Shown: positions 41,813-50,064 of the stretch, piece by piece
Numbering within the stretch: the first letter of the stretch is position 1
Layout: each line of letters opens with the position of its first letter
Assembly: GCA_934725855.1 (NCBI GenBank)
Contig: CAKVCL010000017.1
Span: 1 to 64,000, forward strand
Origin: an uncultured Cellulosilyticum sp.
Lineage (GTDB): Bacteria > Bacillota > Clostridia > Lachnospirales > Cellulosilyticaceae
DNA length: 64,000 bases
Direction: 5' to 3'
Notes under the pieces: model-generated
The model's input: only the letters and a program-made list of their open reading frames with translations
What the model was told of the DNA's origin: nothing
Databases searched by the model: none
Program-made: the position numbers and the translations under genes

Positions 41813-43012
41813 TTATGCGTTATAGATTTGTTGTACCATCCATAGCACCCCTCTTACACCTACAAATGGCGTATATGGGAATGTAAGCACTGTGCTTAAG
41901 TTGGGATTAGAAACTTGCACAGCTTTCTTAGCTTGATTTTTCATTTTTAGTGTGGGTTCATCTGCTAGCAATAAGTAGAGTGGCCTTTCTTTTAAGTAAA
42001 GCATACGTTCTTTTTCACTATAGCCGGTTTCAATCGTTTCTCCCTTGACTTGATGAATTACTTGCAACTTATCTACTGATAGTCCAAACTCTTCTAACAT
42101 GGCTTTTAATCCTATTGTTGTATCAAAATCCGCATAAATGGCGCAGTCTTTTGTTCCTGTATAACCAAAGAATTTGCGTTTAATCTGCATGCAGTAGCTT
42201 CTAAGTTGTGCTATTTCAGCATTAAATACCGCTTGGTTTAAGGTCCAAGAGCTTACTTTGGCAATAGCATTTACAAATTCTGTTGTGCCTGCTATGCCAT
42301 ATGGCTTCTTATAAACATATGGGATGCCATACTTTTCTTCCATCCATCTTGCTGCTGGAAGGGCTTCTCTTCTAAGTACAATGTTTAAGCGAGCTGCTGC
42401 TGCTTTTTCTAAACTTTCGATAGTGGAAGGTGCTGTAAAGACTGCTTCTATCTCTTTGTCAAAGTAGGCTTTCATCATCCGCTTTACTTCATTCAAATCG
42501 GATGCAAATTGGAACTGATCCACATTGCAACCTAAAAGGTTATAAGTTTCTCTTTTCTGGGCTACTGGTTTTACAAAAGTTTTTGCAATTAGTAAAAGGG
42601 CTTCTTCTACTCCTTTTGCATAGTCTCCCTTAAACCCACCTATCTCTAGTGGAATCAATTTAGCCCTTACTTCTGATTGAAGGACATCACAAGTTGCTTT
42701 AACATCTGCACCAATAATGGATGCGATAGATGAGGAAATGACAAAAATGTATTTAGGTGCTACATTTTCATCTAGCTCAATAATGGCTTTTTCTAATTTA
42801 TCCATTTTGCCAAAAGTCACGTCTTTTTCTTCCATATGCGTAGAATAAACTTTTGCTCCTTCTGTGGCATTTAAGCTCCCAATGCCTTCTACTGCATAGT
42901 GAGTTGTTCCTGCTGGACCAAATTCTAAGATACAAGCATCCTCAATACTGGCAAGTGTCCATAAAAGCCCCATTCTATCTGATGGAAGTGGCATATATTT
43001 ATACATTTCCAT
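41813..43012 (-). CDS. Nitrogenase component 1-like subunit (NifK/BchB-like)
   Basis: About 399 residues, paired with the NifD-like gene upstream, which it overlaps by 14 nt. The fold elements typical of component 1 proteins are visible: DACILEFGPAGTTHYAVEG, VISSSIASIIGADVKATC, NIVLRREALPAARWMEEKYG then IPY, and a C-terminal YTPFVGVRGVLWM. Only one of the cysteines that normally hold the inter-subunit cluster is present (in EDACILEFGP, Cys27 from the chosen start); the other two positions are Thr and Ser. The start is ATG 43012, 8 nt after AGGAGG. FeMo-cofactor ligands are not recognisable. Confidence 0.87.
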   Translation of the reverse strand: MEMYKYMPLPSDRMGLLWTLASIEDACILEFGPAGTTHYAVEGIGSLNATEGAKVYSTHMEEKDVTFGKMDKLEKAIIELDENVAPKYIFVISSSIASIIGADVKATCDVLQSEVRAKLIPLEIGGFKGDYAKGVEEALLLIAKTFVKPVAQKRETYNLLGCNVDQFQFASDLNEVKRMMKAYFDKEIEAVFTAPSTIESLEKAAAARLNIVLRREALPAARWMEEKYGIPYVYKKPYGIAGTTEFVNAIAKVSSWTLNQAVFNAEIAQLRSYCMQIKRKFFGYTGTKDCAIYADFDTTIGLKAMLEEFGLSVDKLQVIHQVKGETIETGYSEKERMLYLKERPLYLLLADEPTLKMKNQAKKAVQVSNPNLSTVLTFPYTPFVGVRGVLWMVQQIYNA

Positions 43013-44276
43013 GTGCATGTCCTCCTTCAACTAAAAATAAAATATGTTTCATCACTGCAATGGGCAGTGAGTACCCAATGTTTTGGGCTTCATTATCAAA
43101 GGTCATTTGAGTAAGTCCATGTTGTTTTAAAAGTACTGGACTTTCATGTCCTACATAAATGTCGCCCCCCATTGCACCATATAATGTACGAAGTGGTGCG
43201 ATATTTGCAATACGACTTACATAGGGATTAAAGCCCTTTTGGATTAATCTTTCTTTAAAAGGTACATCTACATCATAAAGTTCTCTTACTTGAATAAAGA
43301 TTGGCTCTAACCCTAAATCTGTAAGAAAATCTACGGTTTCAAAGGCCATCATTGGTGTATTTCCGTAGATGAGTTTTTTGCCCTCCAATCTTTCTTTACA
43401 CTGCATGACAAGTGCATTATATTCTCTTTCAAGTGGCGCTAAATCTTCTGTTAAATCAATTTCTAACGTTTCTTGGATTGTTTTGTATAAGCTTTGAAGC
43501 TGTGCTTTATCCATTGCTTTTCCAAAATAAATGAAGGGAATACCAAATCTTTTTTTCATTTCTTCTGCTAGGGTAATAGCCATTTGGTCTGTTACAATGT
43601 TAAGCTTAACTTTTGAGGCTGTCTTAAGATTTTCAATGGTGGCAGAGGAAGGAATCGCACAGTTAATCCCAATATTGTGTTTTGCTAATAGCGTCATTAA
43701 CTCCGTTTCTGCAATATTTCCTTGTCTATGTCCAAGAATGTTTACCCCTTCTTTTTCATCTTGCCAATCTTCCATAAGCTCAGATAGTGCCCCAAGTGTT
43801 CTTACCATACCTGGGATATGCGTATTACATTTGAAGTGTTCTGTTTGAACGGTTAATACTGGAATTTTTAAAGCTTCTTCTAACTCTTCTTTTATGGCAC
43901 TATAATCTTCACCAATTAGCTCGGGGACACAGGTTGAAACAATCATTACGGCTTCTAATTCTTCCATTTCAGCAATTTCTTTAACTGCTTTTTTTACTTT
44001 TTCACTTGCACCAAATACCACATCTTGGTCTTTTAAAACCAAGCTGTATACTTGATCATGACCTTCTTGTCTGTGGTAAGCAAAGTGTTTTGTATAGTAT
44101 GTGCATTCTCCTGTCCCTACTACAATCATGCCTAGTTTTTGAATATAGGATGCGGTAAGTGCCACTCCAAATAATGGACAGTGTGTCCCTGGGAAAATAG
44201 CATAAGATAATGCTTTAATATCTTTGTCTGTATGGATTTGATTTAATCGATTTAAATGCTCTAATGAGTAACTCAT
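42999..44276 (-). CDS. Nitrogenase component 1-like subunit (NifD/BchN-like)
   Basis: 425 residues. It keeps the three component-1 cluster cysteines: C33 in FPGTHCPLFGVAL, C58 in VVGTGECTYYTK and C116 in VSTCVPELIGEDYSA. A fourth, C150, lies in VQTEHFKCNTHIPG. Other typical stretches are NIGINCAIPSSATIENL, LNIVTDQMAITLAEEM and YVGHESPVLLKQHG. The start overlaps the ABC ATPase stop (ATGA). With three Cys here and one in the partner, a DPOR-like interface [4Fe-4S] cluster is plausible. This is a nitrogenase-superfamily reductase, not a nitrogenase: nifB, nifE and nifN are absent from the window. Confidence 0.88.
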   Translation of the reverse strand: MSYSLEHLNRLNQIHTDKDIKALSYAIFPGTHCPLFGVALTASYIQKLGMIVVGTGECTYYTKHFAYHRQEGHDQVYSLVLKDQDVVFGASEKVKKAVKEIAEMEELEAVMIVSTCVPELIGEDYSAIKEELEEALKIPVLTVQTEHFKCNTHIPGMVRTLGALSELMEDWQDEKEGVNILGHRQGNIAETELMTLLAKHNIGINCAIPSSATIENLKTASKVKLNIVTDQMAITLAEEMKKRFGIPFIYFGKAMDKAQLQSLYKTIQETLEIDLTEDLAPLEREYNALVMQCKERLEGKKLIYGNTPMMAFETVDFLTDLGLEPIFIQVRELYDVDVPFKERLIQKGFNPYVSRIANIAPLRTLYGAMGGDIYVGHESPVLLKQHGLTQMTFDNEAQNIGYSLPIAVMKHILFLVEGGHAHGNV

Positions 44277-45067
44277 ATGACTTCCTTCTCCTTATAAATT
44301 GTCATCGGATGAATACGTGGATTATTAGATAATGGGTCTTCATCAATCTCCGATTGAATATGATATACGTCTTTTAAAATCTCTTGACTGACGACTTCTT
44401 TAGGCGTACCGTAAGCCATAATCTTTCCTTTTTTCATCACCACTAAACGATCACTATAACGACTTGCTTGGTTTAATTCATGAAGGACCATAACAATGGT
44501 CATCCCTAATTTTTGGTTAATCTCACGTATCAATTCCATGAGTTCTAGTTGATGAGAAATATCTAAATAAGTCGTTGGCTCATCTAAGAATAAAACTTCT
44601 GGCTTTTGAGCAAGTACCATGGCAAGCCATACTCTTTGTCTTTCTCCTCCTGATAAAGCAGCTACCATTCTATCTTTATAATCTAATACCCCTGTACTTT
44701 CCATTGCCCAAGCCACGATTTCTTCATCCTCTTTTGTTTTTCTATCAAACAATCCTTTATGTGGATAACGTCCATAGTAAACCAGTTGCTTCACTGTCAT
44801 ATCACCTGGTGCCATATTATGTTGTGAAAGTAGGGCAATACGTCTTGCCACTGTTTTTGTATTCAGCTTTGCAAGCTCTGTCCCTTGTAATAAAATCTCG
44901 CCTTGCTTCGGTTTAAGCATACGGCATAAAGTCTTAAGTAAAGTGGATTTTCCACAGCCATTAGGGCCAATAATGGAGATAATTTCCCCTTTTGGAAGCT
45001 CCAAGCTAAGATCTTCAATGATTATTTTATCTTCATAGCCTACCCTAAGATTTTTAACTGAAATCAT
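44273..45067 (-). CDS. Iron-siderophore/heme/corrinoid-type ABC transporter ATPase
   Basis: FecE/BtuD-family ATPase (264 residues). Walker A is IIGPNGCGKSTLLKTL, the signature ALSGGERQRVWLAMVLAQ, Walker B VLFLDEPTTYLDISHQLELM and the switch His in VMVLHELNQASRYSD. It overlaps the permease gene upstream and the NifD-like gene downstream by 4 nt each, which ties import and reduction into one translational unit. Confidence 0.96.
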   Translation of the reverse strand: MISVKNLRVGYEDKIIIEDLSLELPKGEIISIIGPNGCGKSTLLKTLCRMLKPKQGEILLQGTELAKLNTKTVARRIALLSQHNMAPGDMTVKQLVYYGRYPHKGLFDRKTKEDEEIVAWAMESTGVLDYKDRMVAALSGGERQRVWLAMVLAQKPEVLFLDEPTTYLDISHQLELMELIREINQKLGMTIVMVLHELNQASRYSDRLVVMKKGKIMAYGTPKEVVSQEILKDVYHIQSEIDEDPLSNNPRIHPMTIYKEKEVI

Positions 45068-46059
45068 GATGTAATGCCTCTCTTTCTTAGTAAATATAAG
45101 AAGAACGGTCCACCTACAATAGACATCATCACCCCTACTGGAATTTCAATAGAACCTCCAATCGTTCGTGCCAGTGTATCTGCTAATAATAAAACAATGC
45201 CTCCAAGTACCATACTAAATGGTAAGGTATACCTATGGTCACTTCCTAAAAGCATACGTGCCATATGAGGTACAATCAGTCCAACAAAGCTAATAATCCC
45301 TACAATCGATGTGATAGAGGCTGCTAAAAAGACGGCTACAATAGAAATGAGCAATCTTGTAAGATTTAAATTCACCCCTAAGTTGATCGCTGCTTCATCC
45401 CCTAATTGAAGCATATTCGCACTACGAATTAAGAAACAGCTCGCTACCAATCCTACAGTCACATATACACTAAGTGTTTTTACATCTTGCCATGTTCTAG
45501 CCGATAGACTTCCGTTAAGCCACAACAATGCACTTTGAATACGGTCACTATACATCACTGAAAAGAATGAAATCACCCCACCTAAAATGGAATTGACTGC
45601 CACTCCTGCCAGTACAATACGCCCTGGCTGAAGACCATTTTTCCATGCCATCAGATAAACTAAAGCACAAGCAATGGCTCCACCTATAAATGATAATAGC
45701 GGCATCAGTGGCATAAACCTTGGAAGTACTAGCATAATCATAATGGCTACAACCGTTGCCCCACTAGATACCCCAGTAATTCCTGGGTCCGCTAATGGAT
45801 TTTTCATAACTGCTTGTAATAATAAACCAGATACTGCAAGACCAGCTCCTACAAGTGCTGCTAATATATTTCTAGGCAATCTCATTTGAAATACAATCGT
45901 ATGAGCCATTTGATTACCACCATAAATCATCTCATGAATAATATCACTTAAACTAATCCTTACACTTCCTATAGTTGATAATATAAACAAAAGTGCTATA
46001 AGAGACATAGCACTTAAGATGATGATGATCCTCTTTTGAATATCACTTTGTTTTTTCAT
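45064..46059 (-). CDS. FecCD/BtuC-type ABC transporter permease
   Basis: Permease of the FecCD family with about ten membrane segments (331 residues). Typical stretches: FQMRLPRNILAALVGAGLAV, SGLLLQAVMKNPLADPGITG, LGVNLNLTRLL, ITSIVGIISFVGLIVPHMAR and LLLADTLARTIGGSIEIPVG. I choose ATG 46059 (MKKQSD); a GTG three codons earlier overlaps the stop region of the binding-protein gene. It presumably forms a homodimer with two copies of the ATPase. Confidence 0.95.
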   Translation of the reverse strand: MKKQSDIQKRIIIILSAMSLIALLFILSTIGSVRISLSDIIHEMIYGGNQMAHTIVFQMRLPRNILAALVGAGLAVSGLLLQAVMKNPLADPGITGVSSGATVVAIMIMLVLPRFMPLMPLLSFIGGAIACALVYLMAWKNGLQPGRIVLAGVAVNSILGGVISFFSVMYSDRIQSALLWLNGSLSARTWQDVKTLSVYVTVGLVASCFLIRSANMLQLGDEAAINLGVNLNLTRLLISIVAVFLAASITSIVGIISFVGLIVPHMARMLLGSDHRYTLPFSMVLGGIVLLLADTLARTIGGSIEIPVGVMMSIVGGPFFLYLLRKRGITS

Positions 46060-46060
46060 T

Positions 46061-46987
46061 TTATTCACCGTAGAAAATTTCGCCTAATTGTGAAATCGCT
46101 TCTGTAATAAAAACATTAGCCGATGTGTTGAACACAGATGAATCAAGGTCAACAACTCTACCTTCTTTTACAGCATCTAATGTATCCCAAGCTGGGTTTT
46201 CATTAAAGAACGCATCAAACGATTTTTTAGTTTCTTCGATATTACCATGCGCAAATCTTAAAATATAGTTAGGATTTTGCTGAATAATTTGTTCTAAGCT
46301 AAATTGGATATAACCAGCTGTCTGGTCTTTGGCTAATTCGGTTGTAATATTTTTTGCACCTACTCTAGATACTAAATCACCAATATAGGATGTTTCTGTT
46401 GCTAACATAAAACTTGAGCTTGATCCAAATAACACGGCTACAGTTGGCGTGTCTCCTTCTTTTACTTTATCTTGTGCTGATGCTTCTGCTTCTTTGATTT
46501 CATTGATGAAAGCGGCTGCTTGTTCTGTTTTGTTCACTTCTTCACCTAATTTTTCAATGGTTAAAACAAAGTTATCCACTGATGTTGTATCAAAGTAGAA
46601 TACATTAAGCCCTAACTCGGTTGCTGCTGTATCCACCTTTTCTTTAAAGTGTTGATCGATTACAACAATGTCTGGATCTAATGAAACAATTTTTTCTAGG
46701 TCTGGATCCGTTGCCATTCCTACCTCTTCAATACCTAAATAACGTTCTGGTAAAGTATTAGCTGTTTTTGGAATTCCTACAAGCTCTGCATCTAATTTAT
46801 CAAGTACATGTGTTGCTGCTACCGTTGCCGACACAATGCGTACTTCTTCATCAACACCTGCTGCCTCTTCTTGATTTGTTACTTCGCCCTGTGAAGTTGA
46901 CGGAGTTGAATCTACTTTATGACTTCCACATCCTATAAATGCCATCATTCCTACTGCTGATAATGCTAATGCCTTCTTTAATTTCAT
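46061..46987 (-). CDS. ABC transporter substrate-binding lipoprotein (FepB/BtuF type)
   Basis: Extracytoplasmic binding lipoprotein (308 residues). The signal peptide MKLKKALALSAVGMMAFIGC ends in a lipobox Cys, followed by a low-complexity Ser/Thr/Glu linker. The TroA-like helical-backbone fold follows: RIVSATVAATHVLDKLDAEL, DPDLEKIVSLDPDIVVIDQH and ATETSYIGDLVSRVGAKNI. The start ATG 46987 lies 1 nt after the nifH-like stop, with GGAGG inside that gene; longer upstream in-frame starts would lack the signal peptide. The ligand is probably a siderophore, heme or corrinoid; sequence alone does not decide. Confidence 0.94.
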   Translation of the reverse strand: MKLKKALALSAVGMMAFIGCGSHKVDSTPSTSQGEVTNQEEAAGVDEEVRIVSATVAATHVLDKLDAELVGIPKTANTLPERYLGIEEVGMATDPDLEKIVSLDPDIVVIDQHFKEKVDTAATELGLNVFYFDTTSVDNFVLTIEKLGEEVNKTEQAAAFINEIKEAEASAQDKVKEGDTPTVAVLFGSSSSFMLATETSYIGDLVSRVGAKNITTELAKDQTAGYIQFSLEQIIQQNPNYILRFAHGNIEETKKSFDAFFNENPAWDTLDAVKEGRVVDLDSSVFNTSANVFITEAISQLGEIFYGE

Positions 46988-46988
46988 C

Positions 46989-47738
46989 TTAGTCTTCCTC
47001 CATAATCTTTTTTGCAAGTTCAATATATACATTTCCCATCTCATGAGTATAATCATATTCAATGACGGTTTGTCCATTGTTTTCAGCGAGCTGAATCATG
47101 CCATCTCTTGGTACATAGTGGAATACCTCTGTTTTGATTTCCTCAGCTAACTTACCCACTAATTCTTGCTCGTCGGCTACATTTTTCGCATTTAAAATAA
47201 GCCCCTTTAAACAAGCATACCCTTTGTTTTTAAACTGGCGTACAGCCTGGGAGATATTAGTTGCTGCATACATGGCCATCATTTCACCTGATGTGACAAT
47301 ATAAACTTCCTCAGCAAACCCATTACGAATTGGCATAGAGAAGCCACCACATACCACATCACCTAAAACATCATAAATGACAATATCTGGCTTATAAATT
47401 TCAAAAGCATTTAGCTCTTGTAATTTTTCAAAAGCCGCAATAATCCCACGCCCTGCACAGCCTACACCTGGCGTTGGCCCACCTGCTTCAACGCAAAGCA
47501 CACCATTAAACCCTTCAAATACAATATCCTCTAATTGAAGGTCATCACCCTTTTCCTCCATGACTTTAAGCACAGTTGGGATAAATTTACCTTCCATTAA
47601 ATTTTTAGTTGAATCTGATTTTGGGTCACATCCAATTTGCATCACTTTATATCCTAAATGTGATAAAGCCGCTGAAAGATTGGATGTTGTTGTTGATTTA
47701 CCAATTCCGCCTTTTCCATAAATCGCAATCTTTTTCAT
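46989..47738 (-). CDS. NifH-like ATP-dependent reductase
   Basis: P-loop iron-sulfur ATPase of the NifH/BchL/CfbC family (249 residues). The deviant Walker A is GKGGIGKST (residues 8-16). The [4Fe-4S] ligands between the two monomers are C94 in GVGCAGRG and C130 in [13 protein letters not shown]97 is the position ADP-ribosylated in true NifH. Switch II is [11 protein letters not shown]. It is shorter than NifH (about 275-295) at the C-terminus. It is the first gene of the operon, with AAGGAG before the ATG and a candidate Fur box upstream. Its role would be to pass electrons, with ATP hydrolysis, to the NifD/K-like pair. Confidence 0.93.
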   Translation of the reverse strand: MKKIAIYGKGGIGKSTTTSNLSAALSHLGYKVMQIGCDPKSDSTKNLMEGKFIPTVLKVMEEKGDDLQLEDIVFEGFNGVLCVEAGGPTPGVGCAGRGIIAAFEKLQELNAFEIYKPDIVIYDVLGDVVCGGFSMPIRNGFAEEVYIVTSGEMMAMYAATNISQAVRQFKNKGYACLKGLILNAKNVADEQELVGKLAEEIKTEVFHYVPRDGMIQLAENNGQTVIEYDYTHEMGNVYIELAKKIMEED

Positions 47739-47821
47739 GTTAAACTCCTTACAAATTCAAAATAAATTTTGCTCATCATCAGCTCTAGTGAAACGTAGTT
47801 AAAACAAAAGCCTTAATGTTT

Positions 47822-47853
47822 GATAATGGTTTTCATTTACTTTCGAAAGTATA
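47822..47853 (-). promoter_or_regulatory. Candidate Fur box and -10 of the nitrogenase-like operon
   Basis: GATAATGGTTTTCATTTAC (47822-47840, plus strand) matches the classical 19-bp Fur box GATAATGATAATCATTATC at 14 of 19 positions. It partly overlaps a perfect 14-bp palindrome, TACTTTCGAAAGTA (47838-47851), and a minus-strand TATACT (complement of 47848-47853) that could be the -10; I see no good -35. The site lies about 85-100 bp before the nifH-like start codon, where it could block initiation when iron is plentiful. Confidence 0.6.
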
Positions 47854-47963
47854 GCACGTTATATGTCTTTTGTATTTAACAATATTTACTTTTTTTGTAC
47901 TATTTTTAGGATAATAATGGAAGGTTACTATTTTGTGCCTCATTGCTTCAAATAAAAAATGGC

Positions 47964-47992
47964 AAAAAAATAGAACCAACTGTAAAATTGGT
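47964..47992 (-). terminator. Terminator-like hairpin (associated with GNAT remnant)
   Basis: On the minus strand GGACCAA and TTGGTTC (one wobble) enclose a short loop and are followed by a seven-T run (complement of 47964-47970). It lies directly after the stop of the GNAT fragment and may be a fossil that still works. Confidence 0.6.
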
Positions 47993-47993
47993 C

Positions 47994-48075
47994 CTATAAA
48001 TCCTCAATTTGATCTATTTTTAAAACAGGTTCTGGCTGGTTAGGACGCTGAAAAATGAGCAACTTTTTGATCAAT
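47994..48075 (-). pseudogene. Fragment of a GNAT acetyltransferase gene
   Basis: The minus strand encodes RPNQPEPVLKIDQIEDL and a stop, nearly identical to the C-terminus of the acetyltransferase at 49495-50049 (HPNQPEPILKIDQIEWEF). Just upstream is QKVAHFS, also found in that protein, but in another frame and with about 65-70 bp between the two blocks missing. It is a decayed, internally deleted partial copy. Confidence 0.8.
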
Positions 48076-48195
48076 GTCATTTAGTTAGTGACATTGAATG
48101 TATAGTTAAAATATGATCAGTAAACGTGTTATTTGGTATAATTTTGCATCTAACTTTAGTAAGCATTGCTACATATTCAGATGATGAATTGGAAT

Positions 48196-48747
48196 TTATT
48201 CATTAAGCTCCAATCTCATAAGAATCAATTCCTGCCATCCTTCGTAACGAGATTGAAATCCTTTAGGATTTCTTCCATACTCCACAAATCCAACACTCTT
48301 ATACAGACCAACTGCCCCTAAATTCGTACTGACTACATCTAATTCAAGTTGTGTATAGCCTGCTTGTCTGGCACATTCAATGCATGCTTCAATTAGAGCT
48401 CTCCCTATTCCCTTTCTCCAATATGCCTTTTCAATATTAACTCCCACTTCTGCACGATGTTTTACCTTCTCATTTGACCCAACAGCTTCAATCCCTGCTG
48501 TTCCAGTAAGATGTCCATCCACGAATGCACCTATTTCAATCTCATTCATACTCTTTTCTTTTTCAATCAAAAAATCTCTCTCTTGTTCTATACTAAGGCT
48601 ATTTTCATCCGGATAACTTAACAGAAAGTCTGTTTCTTCATGCGTCAAAATAAAATTATGATAAACTGTCTCTGCATCTAATCCTTCCACATTTCTCATC
48701 AGACATTCTGTACCATCTTTTAATATCACTTTCTTTTTATATTTCAT
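48196..48747 (-). CDS. GNAT family N-acetyltransferase
   Basis: Acetyl-CoA-dependent acetyltransferase (183 residues). The acetyl-CoA loop is VGVNIEKAYWRKGIGRALIE, followed by GYTQLELDVVSTNLGAVGLY and KSVGFVEYGRNPKGFQSRYE. AGGAGG precedes the ATG. First of three GNAT genes in tandem on the same strand; the substrate is unknown. The 213 bp upstream carries no gene. Confidence 0.9.
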   Translation of the reverse strand: MKYKKKVILKDGTECLMRNVEGLDAETVYHNFILTHEETDFLLSYPDENSLSIEQERDFLIEKEKSMNEIEIGAFVDGHLTGTAGIEAVGSNEKVKHRAEVGVNIEKAYWRKGIGRALIEACIECARQAGYTQLELDVVSTNLGAVGLYKSVGFVEYGRNPKGFQSRYEGWQELILMRLELNE

Positions 48748-48960
48748 TTCCTTTTCCTCCTAAATTCTAATTGGCCAATCTTTTATATCATATCATAGGG
48801 TGTTCTAAATTAAAAAACATATATTTCCATATAGAAAATGCCTCCAAACACTAAGATTGAAGGCTAACTTTAAAGGAGTATTTAAAAATGTTTACCTTTT
48901 AGTTTATAATACTTTAGTCAATATTTCTTATATATAGAAGTTATGTAAAGAAAAACAGCC

Positions 48961-49464
48961 CTATTTCAAAACTCTTTCTGCCAAAATAACGCAATCTGCT
49001 GCGTTACTTGATTTTTCTCTAAGTTTAACAAATCCGTTTTTTAGCCAAAAATGTTCTGCTTGTGGATTACCTTTTACCCATGCTAACTGAACTTTCTGAT
49101 AATCTTGTGTTTTTAAGTAATCACATAGGTAAGCAATTATTTTGGAACCTATGCCCTTTCCTTGAACAAAGGTATCTGTCATAAAAAAGCCAATAAAAGC
49201 AATAGATGGTTCAGGATACCCATTAATCAGATCCAATACAGCAATCAGTTTATTTCCTTCATAAAATCCTACAAAGTATTTATCCTCCATAATAGTATGT
49301 GGCGGAAGTGCTACCATATCCTCCTTAATACTCTCCTCTGTTACAAAAGGTGGACAATACTCATAATACAAATGGTTGGCACTACATAATTGATAAATAT
49401 CAGGTACATCTTCTTCTAATAATTGGCGTACCTGATATTGGTTTGACATAAGTGATACGTTCAT
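48961..49464 (-). CDS. GNAT family N-acetyltransferase
   Basis: 167-residue acetyltransferase. The acetyl-CoA site is FFMTDTFVQGKGIGSKIIAY, followed by VQLAWVKGNPQAEHFWLKNG. The region YQLCSANHLYYEYCPPFVTE is typical of small GNATs of unknown substrate common in clostridia. GGAGGAG lies 4 nt before the ATG. It follows the gene at 49495 by 30 bp and is probably co-transcribed with it. Confidence 0.9.
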   Translation of the reverse strand: MNVSLMSNQYQVRQLLEEDVPDIYQLCSANHLYYEYCPPFVTEESIKEDMVALPPHTIMEDKYFVGFYEGNKLIAVLDLINGYPEPSIAFIGFFMTDTFVQGKGIGSKIIAYLCDYLKTQDYQKVQLAWVKGNPQAEHFWLKNGFVKLREKSSNAADCVILAERVLK

Positions 49465-49494
49465 TTCATTTCTCCTCCAAATTAACTAATAATC

Positions 49495-50049
49495 TTAAAA
49501 TTCCCATTCAATTTGATCTATTTTCAAAATAGGCTCTGGCTGGTTAGGATGCTCCCCCATACACTTTTCCATCCATATCATATCCACCCACTTCCCTAAT
49601 TTATAACCACACTTTGAAAAATGAGCCACTTTTTGATACCCTTGTTTTTCATGAAATGCGATACTCTTCGGATTAGGATAAGCAATACATGCATTCATAT
49701 TGATAATATGTTGCTTTTTAAGGAGTTCTTCTAGCTTCGCATAAAGTTTTTGACCTACACCTAATCCTGTAGCTTGTTGGTCCACATAAATAGACGTTTC
49801 CACCGACCAATCATAAGCTGCTCTGGATTTAAAAGCTGAAGCATAAGCATATCCTACTATGTTTTCCTCACAGCTCGCAACCAGATAGGGATACTTTTCT
49901 AAAGTTTGCTTTATTCTTCTTTCAAATTCTGCCTGGCTAGGTACCTCGTATTCAAAAGTAATGGTTGTCTGTTCTACATAAGGTTTATAAATGGCTAAAA
50001 GTGCTTTTGCATCGTCCTTTGTTGCCATGCGTAATTGAATTGTCTTCAT
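49495..50049 (-). CDS. GNAT acetyltransferase, phosphinothricin acetyltransferase (Pat/YwnH)-like
   Basis: 184 residues. The family pattern is IQLRMATKDDAKALLAIYKP, TTITFEYEVPSQAEFE, YAYASAFKSRAAYDWSVETS, IYVDQQATGLGVGQKLYAKL and SIAFHEKQGYQKVAHFSKCG followed by KWVDMIWMEK. That matches Pat/bar-like enzymes, whose members acetylate phosphinothricin or methionine sulfoximine; the true substrate here is unknown. GGAGG lies before the ATG. A decayed partial copy lies at 47994-48075. Confidence 0.9.
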   Translation of the reverse strand: MKTIQLRMATKDDAKALLAIYKPYVEQTTITFEYEVPSQAEFERRIKQTLEKYPYLVASCEENIVGYAYASAFKSRAAYDWSVETSIYVDQQATGLGVGQKLYAKLEELLKKQHIINMNACIAYPNPKSIAFHEKQGYQKVAHFSKCGYKLGKWVDMIWMEKCMGEHPNQPEPILKIDQIEWEF

Positions 50050-50064
50050 TTGTTTGCCTCCATT

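Larger units (their letters stand above)
47739..48195. other. Intergenic region upstream of the nifH-like gene (457 bp)
   Basis: It holds, left to right, the nifH-like promoter with a Fur-box-like site and a palindrome, a fossil terminator and GNAT fragment (47964-48075), and a 9-bp inverted repeat TCAATGTCA/TGACATTGA (48071-48079 and 48089-48097). No intact gene or riboswitch is visible. Confidence 0.6.

Noticed and set aside
41813..47738. True nitrogen-fixation (nifHDK) operon
   Set aside because: The component-1 proteins are too short, lack most P-cluster cysteines and FeMo-co ligands, no nifB/E/N is present, and the neighbours are an iron-type importer.
47739..48000. Cobalamin riboswitch upstream of the nitrogenase-like operon
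   Set aside because: I see no B12-box-like GCCACTG or long structured leader; the 5' region is AT-rich and short.
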